A stretch of DNA of 64,000 bases from Nostoc sp. 'Peltigera membranacea cyanobiont' 210A (GCF_002246015.1 NZ_NOLJ01000004.1:514350-578349), one strand, 5' to 3'. Numbered from the stretch's first letter, positions 51,892-60,778 are shown. Numbers and translations: made by a program. The notes: a model not told the origin generated them from the sequence alone.

Positions 51892-53562
51892 TTAGGCTCC
51901 GGGTTTGAAATAATCGAAGAGGCGATCGCCTGAATCTGCGCGAATCAATGCTACAACTACATCTGGTAAAGTAGCTAAACTGGGGTAAACCAAGTAACGC
52001 GGTTCCCAACGGGGGCGGAACTTATCTTTGTAGGCGTGCAGTCCCTTGAAGTTGTAGAAGCGATTCAAATGCTCGTAAAGATAGTGCAATACTTTCTCCA
52101 AGCGGCGTGATTCGGGGTTGTCTCCAACTCCAGCAAGCGCAGAAAGACCGAAATTAAAGCTGTCGTAGCCACCCTCTTTAAAATGCTGGAGCAGGGAAAT
52201 AAATAGAAAGTCCATTGTGCCATTTTCAAGAGATGAGCGATGTCGCATCATGTCAATAGTCGCTTCGTTAAGTTGGTACTCCCGGATAATGTTGGCAAAG
52301 GCGCTAATCTGACCTTCAGGATTATGCACCACAGCAATTTCGCACTCTCGCAGGTAAGCTTCATCAAACCAACCCAAAGAAAATTGTTTTTCTGAACCTT
52401 GTACCATTTTCAACCATTCATCACTTACAGATTTGAGTCGGTGCAATAAATCATTGGCGATGGGTGGTTGGTAAAAGTCGATTTGGTATCCTAGCTTAGT
52501 TAAACGACTGATTGATGGTCTAAAGTTTTTACCGGCTTTACCTTGTAAGGTAAAACTTTTTAAGTCAACGATCGCTTCCTCTCCAATCTTGAGCACTTTA
52601 AACCCCAATGATTTGTAAAGCTCAACATCATCGGGCATAGTTTGGTAAAAGCCAGGATACCAGTCGTTACGCTGGCAAAACTGCCAGAAAGCAATAATTG
52701 TCTCTTTGCGGTCTTCAATGGGGCCGATGGGATCTCCCAAGGCGATCGCACCCCGTCCTTTGGGAACATAAGCAATTACACTATTACCCGAAGGACTGAA
52801 ATAATAACTTTTATCATTTAAAAGTGTAAGCGCAGCTAAAGAAGAACATCCATATTGCTCGACAATTTCTTTAACTCTTCGTTGCTCGTTTGTAGTTGTT
52901 AGATTGCGCCAAAATACAGGTTGCAACAGCATTACTATTGCATAAGTAATAGTACCTGCGGCAATAATATAGATAGAATTAGCAAAAAATTCTCCAAATT
53001 GACTCTTTGGTTGCAGTCCCCAATTATCCTCGGTGAAGAACATCGCCAAAGTCTGAACTATCGCTTCACGCCAATTAAAATTCTCTGAAAACTTACCATC
53101 TAACAAGTAAAATCCAATAGTTCCGTATGCCAGGGTAAATAATAAAGCGCCTATCAGCACTCTGACTCCTCGTGCAATGGAAGGACGGTCTGATTGCGCC
53201 GTGAAATAATGGCGCATCAAGATTAATTGCAGCAGCAAAACTCCAGAGAGTAGACTTTCTTCATAATCCAGTCCCTTCAGCAAGTGGCTGCAAATAGAAA
53301 TTACTAGTAAAGCAATGGTTAGTAACCAGGCTATTCTTTTCCGGCGTAATAAATTAGTAGCAAGTGTTAATAAAACAAACCCAGTCAATGCTGCGAATAT
53401 ATGACCGCTGGCGCGAATTTCAAATGGTAAAAATTCTTTTAACCAGTGAGTCCGCCCATACAGGTTAGGTGTCACTGCTGATAATAAATTTACTACTCCG
53501 ACTAAACCTGTTAGGAAAACTGCACTCCAAAGTCCAATCTTAGTTTTTAAATTATTTGTCAT
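51892..53562 (-). CDS. MprF-like membrane aminoacyl-phospholipid synthase (DUF2156)
   Basis: A 556-aa protein: an N-terminal part of about six transmembrane helices (TKIGLWSAVFLTGLVGVVNL, LLLQLILMRHYF, LAYGTIGFYLLDG, IIAAGTITYAIVMLLQP) and a soluble C-terminal domain from residue ~235 (SSLAALTLLNDKSYYFSP SGNSVIAYVPKGRGAIALGDPIGP-type start; SALAGVGDNPESRRLEKVLHYLYEHLNRF YNFKGLHAYKDKF with the final RWEPRYLVYP). This is the synthase half of MprF/LPG synthase, which transfers an amino acid (lysine or alanine) from aminoacyl-tRNA to phosphatidylglycerol. The N-terminal flippase-like half, usually fused in MprF, is a separate gene at 55889-56836. Its start codon lies inside a heptamer repeat (53563-53605). 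Confidence 0.85.
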   Translation of the reverse strand: MTNNLKTKIGLWSAVFLTGLVGVVNLLSAVTPNLYGRTHWLKEFLPFEIRASGHIFAALTGFVLLTLATNLLRRKRIAWLLTIALLVISICSHLLKGLDYEESLLSGVLLLQLILMRHYFTAQSDRPSIARGVRVLIGALLFTLAYGTIGFYLLDGKFSENFNWREAIVQTLAMFFTEDNWGLQPKSQFGEFFANSIYIIAAGTITYAIVMLLQPVFWRNLTTTNEQRRVKEIVEQYGCSSLAALTLLNDKSYYFSPSGNSVIAYVPKGRGAIALGDPIGPIEDRKETIIAFWQFCQRNDWYPGFYQTMPDDVELYKSLGFKVLKIGEEAIVDLKSFTLQGKAGKNFRPSISRLTKLGYQIDFYQPPIANDLLHRLKSVSDEWLKMVQGSEKQFSLGWFDEAYLRECEIAVVHNPEGQISAFANIIREYQLNEATIDMMRHRSSLENGTMDFLFISLLQHFKEGGYDSFNFGLSALAGVGDNPESRRLEKVLHYLYEHLNRFYNFKGLHAYKDKFRPRWEPRYLVYPSLATLPDVVVALIRADSGDRLFDYFKPGA

Positions 53563-53605
53563 TGGTCATTTGTCGTTGGTCATTTGTCATTGGTCACTTG
53601 TACTG
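53563..53605. repeat. short tandem heptamer repeat at the MprF-like gene start
   Basis: Tandem 7-base units (variants of GGTCATT/TGTCATT/TGTCGTT). On the coding strand the same array supplies the ATG-ACA-AAT start (MTNNLK) of the 51892-53562 gene, so the repeat may set or alter its N-terminus. Confidence 0.8.
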
Positions 53606-53734
53606 AGTTTCGACTGCGCGGAAATCGAGCGAAGTCGAGATTCAACTACCGCGTAGCCGTTGGCGCAGCCTCTGTCTGCGACACGCTGCGCGAACGTAGA
53701 GAAGTATTTGTCATTTGTTTTGGCGTTAAAACTC

Positions 53735-54643
53735 TTAAGTCTTAACTCCTAATTGTTTAAACTGTTCTCCGACATAGGAGAGTGAATCTTTAAGATGTTT
53801 GTGAAAGTAGTTCCAGCCTACATTAGCACCAGACAAACCATGACCTCCGGGAAATGCATAAAATACGTGAGCAATGCCTAATTTATTTAATGTTTCGTTG
53901 AAGGCTTTGGTAGAAGCTAGTAAATTAATATCGTTCAAACCAGCATCTAGGTAAACACGCAATCGCTTCCTATCTTGAACCGTTAGCTGTTGGACAATTT
54001 GTTGAGGACTATTTTGTGAACCGCTCTCATCAGTAAAGTAACCACTGTGGCTAAACAAAATCTGAAAGTTGTTGAGATAGCGTAATCCAATATTAAATGC
54101 TCCCCATCCTCCAGAAGATAGACCTCCTAGCGCCCAAAATTGGGGTTCTTTCAAAGTGCGGTAGCGCGACTTGACAACTTGTACTAATTCTGAACCAATC
54201 AAAGTTCCCACTTTGCCATTCGGTCCATCAAAGTAATCGGGGTCGTATAAAGGACTAGAACCGCGATTATCATTACCATCAGGTGTAATCACAATCGATG
54301 GCGGTAATTTTCCACTTTGATAAAGTTCATGCAACACGTCTAAGAGTGCATATTTATTAGCATAAGCACGAGCATCATCATGACCACCGTGTAGTAAGAA
54401 TATCACAGGGTAGCGCTTTTGCGGATTTTTGCTATAGCTAGGGGGCAAAATCACGCCGTAGTTACGGACTGCACCCATCGCTTGGGAGTTGAAGGTTGCT
54501 AATTGAAACTTTAGCCCAGTATTTGCCTCTTTTTTGGGTGGGTCTAGTTGTGGCGCGCCTAAGATGAATACATAATAATAACCAGCAGTAGTAAGAAGTG
54601 CGATCGCTCCTACTAAGCTAATTAACAATTTATAAATCTTCAT
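53735..54643 (-). CDS. membrane-anchored esterase-like alpha/beta hydrolase (PF00756 type)
   Basis: A 302-aa hydrolase. A hydrophobic N-terminal helix (LLISLVGAIALLTTAGYYYV) acts as a signal anchor or signal peptide. The alpha/beta hydrolase domain contains PVIFLLHGGHDDARAY (oxyanion region), the nucleophile elbow GGLSSG with Ser176, DAGLNDIN (Asp), and FPGGHGLSG (His). This is the Fes/S-formylglutathione-hydrolase/antigen-85-like esterase family. It should act in the periplasm. Its paralog lies directly upstream at 54794-55756 (150-base gap, same strand), and a membrane aminoacyl-lipid synthase gene follows downstream. The substrate is unknown; aminoacyl-lipids are a guess from context. Confidence 0.88.
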   Translation of the reverse strand: MKIYKLLISLVGAIALLTTAGYYYVFILGAPQLDPPKKEANTGLKFQLATFNSQAMGAVRNYGVILPPSYSKNPQKRYPVIFLLHGGHDDARAYANKYALLDVLHELYQSGKLPPSIVITPDGNDNRGSSPLYDPDYFDGPNGKVGTLIGSELVQVVKSRYRTLKEPQFWALGGLSSGGWGAFNIGLRYLNNFQILFSHSGYFTDESGSQNSPQQIVQQLTVQDRKRLRVYLDAGLNDINLLASTKAFNETLNKLGIAHVFYAFPGGHGLSGANVGWNYFHKHLKDSLSYVGEQFKQLGVKT

Positions 54644-54793
54644 ATTCTTTTACAGCTAAAAAAATCACCTCCGTTAGAACTTACTATAATTAATCTGCTG
54701 AGAAATTGCAGTAGAGTTTTTCACATTAATGTTTAAATATCAACGGTTTTGCAAAGTAGTATTATCGATCATAGGGATTTTTAATTATTTCAA

Positions 54794-55756
54794 TTACTTT
54801 TTTTGATTAATATTTGAATTATCAGCCATATTTGCTGTTTCAGAAGCTCGAAATTGTTCGCCGACAAATGTCAATGAATTTGCTAAATGTTTCCGCCAGT
54901 ATTGCCAAGTATGACTGCCAGGAAACTCACGAAATGAATTATAAATTTTCAGTTGATTTAGTGCTTTGCTAAATCGCTCTGCTTCCCTGATTTCATCAAT
55001 ATCTGATGTACCCGAATCTAGATAAATTTTCAACCTTTTTTGAGCTTGTCTGGGAATGGTTTTAATATAAAATATTGGGCTATTCGCTGGGCCACTTTTA
55101 TCATTAAAATAACCACTATGACTAAATAAAATCGAGAAACGATCCAAATTGTGTAATCCCACATTCATTGCTCCCCAACCACCAGAAGATAAACCACCTA
55201 TCGCCCAAAAATCTGGATTAGTTAGTGTACGATAACGGCTTTGCACAACTTTTACTAACTCATCGCCTACGGCTGTAGAGACTTTACCATTAGGGCCATC
55301 GATATATTCGGGATCTCGGTAGGGACTAGAGCCGCGTTTGTCGTTGCCATCTGGTGTAATTATGATGCTGGGTGGCAACTTACCTGTAGTATAAAGTTGT
55401 TCTACAGTCTTGAGAGCTTGTCCCTTATTCTGAATAAACCAATCACTGGGATTACCATGTCCACCGTGGAGGAGAAAGATTACAGGATACCTTTGTTTTG
55501 GGTTTTGCTCATATCCAGGAGGTAAAGAAACGCCATAAGTGCGACTTGCACCCATTGCTTGACTATCGTAAGTTTCAATTTTATAGGTTAGGAGAGTCGC
55601 TGAGTTGTTAGTATTGCGCTGGGTTGGAAGAATGGAAGGCTTTGTTTGTAAATCCTGCTGTTGCGGTGGTTTTGCGACGACACCTTGGGAGAAATTACAG
55701 CCAACTAGGGCTAATACTGAAAATAGCAAGAGAATTTTAGATTGTTTGTAGTTCAT
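54794..55756 (-). CDS. lipoprotein esterase-like alpha/beta hydrolase, paralog of 53735-54643
   Basis: A 320-aa protein with a lipobox: MNYKQSKILLLFSVLALVGC, Cys20, so probably a lipoprotein. The hydrolase domain matches its neighbour: PVIFLLHGGHGNPSD, nucleophile Ser190 in GGLSSGGWG, YLDSGTSDID and FPGSHTW (His). The two proteins are clearly tandem duplicates, with different membrane anchoring. A 132-base divergent gap separates it from the UPF0104 flippase-like gene. See the finding on the split MprF-like cluster for the inferred connection. Confidence 0.88.
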   Translation of the reverse strand: MNYKQSKILLLFSVLALVGCNFSQGVVAKPPQQQDLQTKPSILPTQRNTNNSATLLTYKIETYDSQAMGASRTYGVSLPPGYEQNPKQRYPVIFLLHGGHGNPSDWFIQNKGQALKTVEQLYTTGKLPPSIIITPDGNDKRGSSPYRDPEYIDGPNGKVSTAVGDELVKVVQSRYRTLTNPDFWAIGGLSSGGWGAMNVGLHNLDRFSILFSHSGYFNDKSGPANSPIFYIKTIPRQAQKRLKIYLDSGTSDIDEIREAERFSKALNQLKIYNSFREFPGSHTWQYWRKHLANSLTFVGEQFRASETANMADNSNINQKK

Positions 55757-55888
55757 CTTTGAAAGGCATTTGGCATGGGGTAGTTAGTCGTTGCTTGCCT
55801 TCAAAAGTTTATGCAAATGATATGTCAACGCTGTGTCAACAAGATGGAAACTTTACGACTGGTTGTAAATTAAAAGTCAAGACTTAGG

Positions 55889-56836
55889 ATGAGTTTCTTG
55901 ATGATGCTTAAAAAGCTGCGACTCAATTTCAGTTCTTTGTTTGGCTTGTTGCTGCTGCTGCTTTCCCTGTGGGCGATCGCAAACGAATTACGTCAGTATA
56001 ATTATCGTGATATCCTCAACTCTCTAGCTGTTATTCCCAAAAGCCGCGTAAGTTGGGCAATTTGGCTGACAGCTTTGGGCTATTTAGTGATGATTGGGTA
56101 CGATATCTTAGGTTTTAACTACATTAATCGCTCTTTAAGTTGGAATAAGATAGCTTTCACTAACTTTATTAGCTCTGCATTTAGTAATACCATCGGTTTT
56201 GCCTTGCTGACTGGCAGTGCTATCCGTTATCGATTTTACTCAACTTGGGGAGTGTCAGCAGTTGCGATCGCTCAAGTCATTGCTTTCGCCAATTTTACCT
56301 TTTGGTTGGGGATGTTTGCCGTTGCAGGTTTCTTGTTCCTCATCAATCCCTTGAAGATTCCTACTCAATTACATTTACCTTTTGCTACTGTGCGTCCCAT
56401 CGGCGTAATTTTTCTACTATTAGTTGCGGTTTATTTACTAGGAAGTATTTTTATTAAACAACCATTAATAATTCGTGGAAATGAATTCCGATTTCCTTCT
56501 TTGAAAATCTCCCTGGCTCAAATAGCAATTTCTAGTTTTGACTGGATTCTTGCGGCAGCAGTTCTTTATGTTTTACTTCCTAGCAATATATCTTTGTCAT
56601 ATCTAGACTTTTTAGGAATTTATTTACTAGCGATGTTTGCAGGTGTGGTTAGTAATGTACCCGGTGGTTTGGGAGTATTTGAAACTATAATTTTGCTGAT
56701 TCTCTCCTCAAAAGTTTCGGCGGCGGCAGTTTTGGGTTCAATGTTAGCTTATCGGGGAGTCTATTATTTCTTACCTTTGCTAGTAGCCGCAGGTTTGCTG
56801 GGAATATATGAAATTAGATTTAAACGGGGAATTTAA
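55889..56836 (+). CDS. UPF0104/LPG-flippase-like membrane protein (MprF N-terminal half type)
   Basis: A 315-aa protein with about eight transmembrane helices (LFGLLLLLLSLWAIANELRQ, FWLGMFAVAGFLFLINPLKI, IGVIFLLLVAVYLLGSIF, LSYLDFLGIYLLAMFAGVVS). The C-terminal NVPGGLGVFETIILLIL is the hallmark of the lysylphosphatidylglycerol flippase half of MprF (UPF0104, also found in AglD and YbhN). In MprF it moves aminoacyl-PG between leaflets. Here it is a separate gene, divergent from the two esterases and near the synthase-type gene at 51892-53562. Confidence 0.9.
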   Translation: MSFLMMLKKLRLNFSSLFGLLLLLLSLWAIANELRQYNYRDILNSLAVIPKSRVSWAIWLTALGYLVMIGYDILGFNYINRSLSWNKIAFTNFISSAFSNTIGFALLTGSAIRYRFYSTWGVSAVAIAQVIAFANFTFWLGMFAVAGFLFLINPLKIPTQLHLPFATVRPIGVIFLLLVAVYLLGSIFIKQPLIIRGNEFRFPSLKISLAQIAISSFDWILAAAVLYVLLPSNISLSYLDFLGIYLLAMFAGVVSNVPGGLGVFETIILLILSSKVSAAAVLGSMLAYRGVYYFLPLLVAAGLLGIYEIRFKRGI

Positions 56837-56905
56837 AATAATGAATAATCTTAAAAGGGCAGTTAGAGGATCTTTGAAAAGTCGCAAAGTATGTATACTA
56901 AAAAC

Positions 56906-56990
56906 CCCTCTCCAAACCTCTCCCCGAAGCGGAGAGAGGCTTTGAAACCCCCATTCCCTTAGGGAAGGGGGGCTAGGGGGGTTAGGTTTC
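56906..56990. repeat. dispersed double-hairpin repeat, copy C
   Basis: CCCCTCTCCAAACC then a CCTCTCC..GGAGAGG hairpin (56917-56939), a CCATTCCCTT..AGGGAAGGGG hairpin (about 56951-56972) and GGGGGGTTAGGTTT. It is the same family as copies A and B. Confidence 0.75.
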
Positions 56991-57175
56991 CGAGGCTTTG
57001 ATGTTACCAAAAATACTTTTCAAACATCCTCTTAGAAACAGCCAGCATCACTGACAGCAACTGCGTCAGCAAACAGCCCATCGGAGACATCGCTCATCTA
57101 AAACCTATTAAACTCAAGTCTGTAAGTCTGAGATATTGCATCTGTTGCATTACCCGCCACAGGTTAAAAACCTAT

Positions 57176-57247
57176 GGCTAATAGCTAAAGTCTTCTAAAG
57201 AAGACTGAGAAGTTTTAGTCCACTAAAGTGGAGTTGGGCTATTAGCC
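57176..57247. repeat. REP-like composite palindrome
   Basis: Perfect 10-bp outer arms (GGCTAATAGC at 57176-57185, GCTATTAGCC at 57238-57247) enclose two small hairpins: AGTCTTC/GAAGACT (57189-57206) and TCCAC/GTGGA (57219-57232), each with a TAAA loop. Confidence 0.8.
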
Positions 57248-57376
57248 TTGTAATTGATTGCAAGGCGTGATATGGGGGTTAATTGCTAAATGTGTGTTAT
57301 ATATTTGCGAAATAGACATAACTGCATTTGTATTTTCCTGTGCGATGTCGTATTTCATTACTAATTTACTAAATTT

Positions 57377-57838
57377 ATGGAACCTATAACACTGACGGCG
57401 GCTGGAATTGCAACTCTTATTTTCTCAGAAGCCCTCAAAGAAAGTGGGAAAGCTTTAGGAAAAGGTATTTCAGAAAAAGTTGCTCAACTCTTGAGTGCTA
57501 TTCGTGAAAAGTTCCAAACTGCGGGAACTGAAGGACTACTGACACGAGCGCAAGAAAATCCTATAGAAAAGAATACCGCAAAGTTCCAAGATGAATTGGA
57601 AACACAAATGCAGGAAGATGAAGCCTTTGCCAATCGGTTACAAGAATTAATGACGCAACTTAAATCAAACGAAACGATTAATCAAATTGTTCTCAAGGGA
57701 GTTGAGGTAAAAGGTAAGGCTAAAGTCGGCGATATAAATTTAGGAGCAACAAGAGACGGTTCAGTGAATCAAGAAGCGGTGGTTGATGCTAAATTTGGCG
57801 ACGATCTTGACCTTGGTAATGTGAATATGAAAGCCTAA
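57377..57838 (+). CDS. small partner protein of the STAND gene, function unknown
   Basis: A 153-aa protein. The N-terminal ~55 residues are predicted helical (ITLTAAGIATLIFSEALKES GKALGKGISEKV), the middle is a polar helix rich in Glu/Gln (KFQDELETQMQEDEAFANRL), and the last ~45 residues switch to a beta-rich, Gly/Asp-rich repeat-like stretch (VKGKAKVGDINLGATRDGSV NQEAVVDAKFGDDLDLGNVN). Its stop lies 4 bases before the ATG of the NB-ARC/TPR gene, so they are co-transcribed. I recall this small protein type in front of TPR or NTPase genes in cyanobacteria, but no function is established. Confidence 0.75.
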   Translation: MEPITLTAAGIATLIFSEALKESGKALGKGISEKVAQLLSAIREKFQTAGTEGLLTRAQENPIEKNTAKFQDELETQMQEDEAFANRLQELMTQLKSNETINQIVLKGVEVKGKAKVGDINLGATRDGSVNQEAVVDAKFGDDLDLGNVNMKA

Positions 57839-57842
57839 AATC

Positions 57843-60731
57843 ATGAGCGAAAATCGCAGCCCAGAAGAAATTCTCCAGAGCATTCTTCAGAATGTACAAG
57901 TAGGCGGCAATCTGACTACAGGCAATATTACCCAAACAATAATCGACAATTTGCTGGTCTTTATTTATCAGCACGAATCTTTTAAGCCTAAAGAAATTCC
58001 TCAAAATATTCCTCGTGGTAGCATAGTCAAGTTTGTCGGACGTGCTGAGACTTTAGTACATCTGCACGAAAGACTACAACACAGTTCTCAAGTGGTAGTT
58101 GCTGCTATTGAGGGTATGGGAGGAGTCGGGAAAACAGAGTTAGCAATTGAGTATGCACTGATTCACCTGCTACTCAACACTTACCCAGGTGGTATCTGTT
58201 GGTTACGCGCTAGAGATGAAGATATTGGGCTTCAGATATTGGAGTTTGCCATAGCCAAGTTAGGACTAAAACTACCAGAAGATTTGGATTTCCTAAAGAA
58301 AGTTGATTTCTGTTGGTCACACTGGCACGATGGGGATGTGTTGGTAGTGCTGGATGATGTCAACGATTTCCCCAAAGTAGAGCAATATTTACCACCACAA
58401 TCACCCCGCTTTAAGCTGCTAATTACCACCAGGTTACAGTTAGATTTTCCCCAGTCATTTACTCTAGATGTTTTAAGTGAGTCCGCAGCACTGGAACTTT
58501 TACAAGAGTGGGTGGGAGCAGAAAAAGTCGCACATGAATTAGAAGATGCCAAAGAAATCTGTCAGCGTTTAGGTTGTTTGCCTTTGGCGCTGAATTTGGT
58601 GGGGAGGTATGTGAAAAAGCGGAGAATCTCTCTGGCGGAAATGGTGCAACGGTTGGACGCAAAAGGGAAGGCGTTAAGTCATAAAGCTTTAGCGCTGGAT
58701 GAAAAAGACCGTACTTGGACGCTAAATGTTAAGCGGGGTGTGATTGCAGCTTTTGAGTTAAGTTGGGAAGAATTAAGTAATGATGCCAAGGAGTTAGGTG
58801 TTTTATTGAGTTTATTTGCTTTAGCTCCTATTCCCTGGAGACTGGTAGAAAGTGTAGAAACGACGAAAGATGCTGAACAGTTGGAAGATAGCAGAGTTGA
58901 GTTAGAGAGTTTGCATCTGCTTCAAGGTGAGGACAGCTACCAACTACATCAACTCATTCGGGAATTTTTTCAACTCAAGCAAGCTGAGTTCAGTCAAGTG
59001 GAAGAATTAAAGCGATCGCTTTGTCGGATAATGGTAGAAATTGCCGACGAGATTCCTGAAACTCCCACCCTTAACCAAATTACCGATGCTACACCTGCAA
59101 TACCTCATATAGCTGAAGTAGCGAACAATCTTATTCAATACGTCAGCGATGATGATTTAACTTTGCCTTTTATTGGTAATGCCTGGTTTTACGGTGGTCA
59201 GGGTTTGTATGATCAGGCTTTACCTTGGTGTAAAAAGTGCAGAGAAATAACTAAACAACGCTTGGGTGAGGAACATCTTTATTTTGCTACTAGCCTCAAC
59301 AATCTGGCAGCAATCTACCGTTGTCAAGGAAAATACAGCAAAGCCGAACCTCTGTACCAGCAAGCTTTGGAAATAAGGCGACACTTGCTAGGAGACGAAC
59401 ATTCAGGTGTTGCACTTAGCCTCAACAATCTGGCTAATATCTACAATTCCCAAGGAAGATATAGCGAAGCTGAACCCCTATATCAACAAGCTTTGGTACT
59501 AACGCGGCGCTTGTTGGGAGAAGAACATCCTGATGTTGCACTTAGCCTCAACAATCTAGCTATTCTTTATACCTTCCAAGGAAAATACAGTGAAGCTGAA
59601 CCCCTATATCAACAAGCTTTGTTACTAATGCGACGCTTGCTGGGAGAAGAACATCCAGATATTGCACAAAACCTCAATAATCTGGCTAATCTCTACCACT
59701 TGCAAGGAAGATATAACAAAGCAGAATCCCTTTACCTGCAAGTTTTGGCACTCAGGCAACGCCTGCTGGGAGAGGAACATCTAGATGTTGCACTTAGCCT
59801 TAACAACCTAGCAGCACTCTATAAATTCCAAGGAAGATATAACGAAGCCGAACCCTTGTACCAGAAAGCTTTGGAAATAAGGCGACGCTTGCTAGGAGAG
59901 GAACATCCCGATACTGCACAAAGCCTCAATAACCTAGCAGCACTCTACCGTTCCCAAGCAAGATATAACGAAGCCGAACACTTGTACCAGAAAGCTTTGG
60001 CAATAAGGCGATGCTTGCTGGGTGAGGAACATCGTGATGTTGCACAAAGCCTCAACAATCTAGCAGTACTTTACTATTCCCAAGGAAGATACAGCGAAGC
60101 TGAACCCCTGTACCTGCAAGCTTTAGAACTAAGGCGATGCTTGCTAGGTGAAGAACATCCTGATGTTGCACAAACCCTTAACAATCTGGCGGGACTCTAT
60201 GATTCCCAAGGAAAATACAGCGAAGCCGAACCCTTGTACCAAAAAGCTTTGGAACTAAGGCGACACTTGCTGGGTGAAAAACATCCTGATGTTGCACAAA
60301 CCCTTAACAATCTAGCAGTACTTTACTATTCCCAAGGAAGATATAGCGAAGCCGAACCCCTATTCATGCAAGCTTTGGAACTAAGGCGACACTTGCTGGG
60401 TGAAGAACATCCTGATGTTGCTACTAGCTTTTACAATCTGGCGGAACTCTACAACTCTCAAGGAAAATACAGCGAAGCTGAACCCCTCTACTTGCAAGCT
60501 TTAGAACTAAAGCGACGCTTGTTTGGAGAGGAACATCCTGATGTTGCACAAACCCTCAACAATCTGGCTGGACTCTATGAATCCCAAGGAAGATACAGCG
60601 AAGCCGAACCCCTTTTCATTCAAGCATTAGATATTTTGGAGCGACGGTTAGGCGCAAATCATCCTAATACTGTTACTGTGCGTGAAAATTTAGCATATCT
60701 ACGCGATCGCCTCTCCCAAAATCCAGAATAA
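57843..60731 (+). CDS. NB-ARC/TPR protein (STAND ATPase)
   Basis: A 962-aa STAND NTPase. An N-terminal ~60-residue region (with VGGNLTTGNITQTI) precedes the NB-ARC core: P-loop GMGGVGKTE at residues 91-99, Walker B LVVLDDVND (~168), sensor motif LLITTR (~195), and GCLPLALNLVG (~245). A winged-helix region follows to ~460. Then come 11 full 42-aa TPR repeats of the kinesin-light-chain type (LLGEEHPDVAQ..LNNLA.LY..QG.YSEAEPLY.QALELRR) and a final half repeat. STAND proteins sense a ligand through their repeats and oligomerise; many act in anti-phage or stress responses. No effector domain is visible in this protein, and the upstream partner may fill that role (inference). Confidence 0.93.
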   Translation: MSENRSPEEILQSILQNVQVGGNLTTGNITQTIIDNLLVFIYQHESFKPKEIPQNIPRGSIVKFVGRAETLVHLHERLQHSSQVVVAAIEGMGGVGKTELAIEYALIHLLLNTYPGGICWLRARDEDIGLQILEFAIAKLGLKLPEDLDFLKKVDFCWSHWHDGDVLVVLDDVNDFPKVEQYLPPQSPRFKLLITTRLQLDFPQSFTLDVLSESAALELLQEWVGAEKVAHELEDAKEICQRLGCLPLALNLVGRYVKKRRISLAEMVQRLDAKGKALSHKALALDEKDRTWTLNVKRGVIAAFELSWEELSNDAKELGVLLSLFALAPIPWRLVESVETTKDAEQLEDSRVELESLHLLQGEDSYQLHQLIREFFQLKQAEFSQVEELKRSLCRIMVEIADEIPETPTLNQITDATPAIPHIAEVANNLIQYVSDDDLTLPFIGNAWFYGGQGLYDQALPWCKKCREITKQRLGEEHLYFATSLNNLAAIYRCQGKYSKAEPLYQQALEIRRHLLGDEHSGVALSLNNLANIYNSQGRYSEAEPLYQQALVLTRRLLGEEHPDVALSLNNLAILYTFQGKYSEAEPLYQQALLLMRRLLGEEHPDIAQNLNNLANLYHLQGRYNKAESLYLQVLALRQRLLGEEHLDVALSLNNLAALYKFQGRYNEAEPLYQKALEIRRRLLGEEHPDTAQSLNNLAALYRSQARYNEAEHLYQKALAIRRCLLGEEHRDVAQSLNNLAVLYYSQGRYSEAEPLYLQALELRRCLLGEEHPDVAQTLNNLAGLYDSQGKYSEAEPLYQKALELRRHLLGEKHPDVAQTLNNLAVLYYSQGRYSEAEPLFMQALELRRHLLGEEHPDVATSFYNLAELYNSQGKYSEAEPLYLQALELKRRLFGEEHPDVAQTLNNLAGLYESQGRYSEAEPLFIQALDILERRLGANHPNTVTVRENLAYLRDRLSQNPE
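59272..60690 (+). repeat. 126-bp tandem repeat array encoding the TPRs
   Basis: Eleven consecutive units of 126 bp (42 codons) with high identity; the segments around 60151-60200 and 60277-60326 differ at only a few bases. This indicates recent duplication or gene conversion within the array. Confidence 0.8.
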
Positions 60732-60778
60732 GCTAGTTTTGTGCAAAGCGTACCGTAATAAAACTGAAAAGTGCGTTA

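Larger units (their letters stand above)
56837..57376. other. intergenic region with two dispersed repeat elements
   Basis: A 540-base gap between the flippase-like gene and the STAND pair. It holds repeat copy C (56906-56990) and a REP-like palindrome (57176-57247). The bases near 57300-57376 are AT-rich and probably include the promoter of the STAND gene pair. No gene is seen. Confidence 0.55.
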
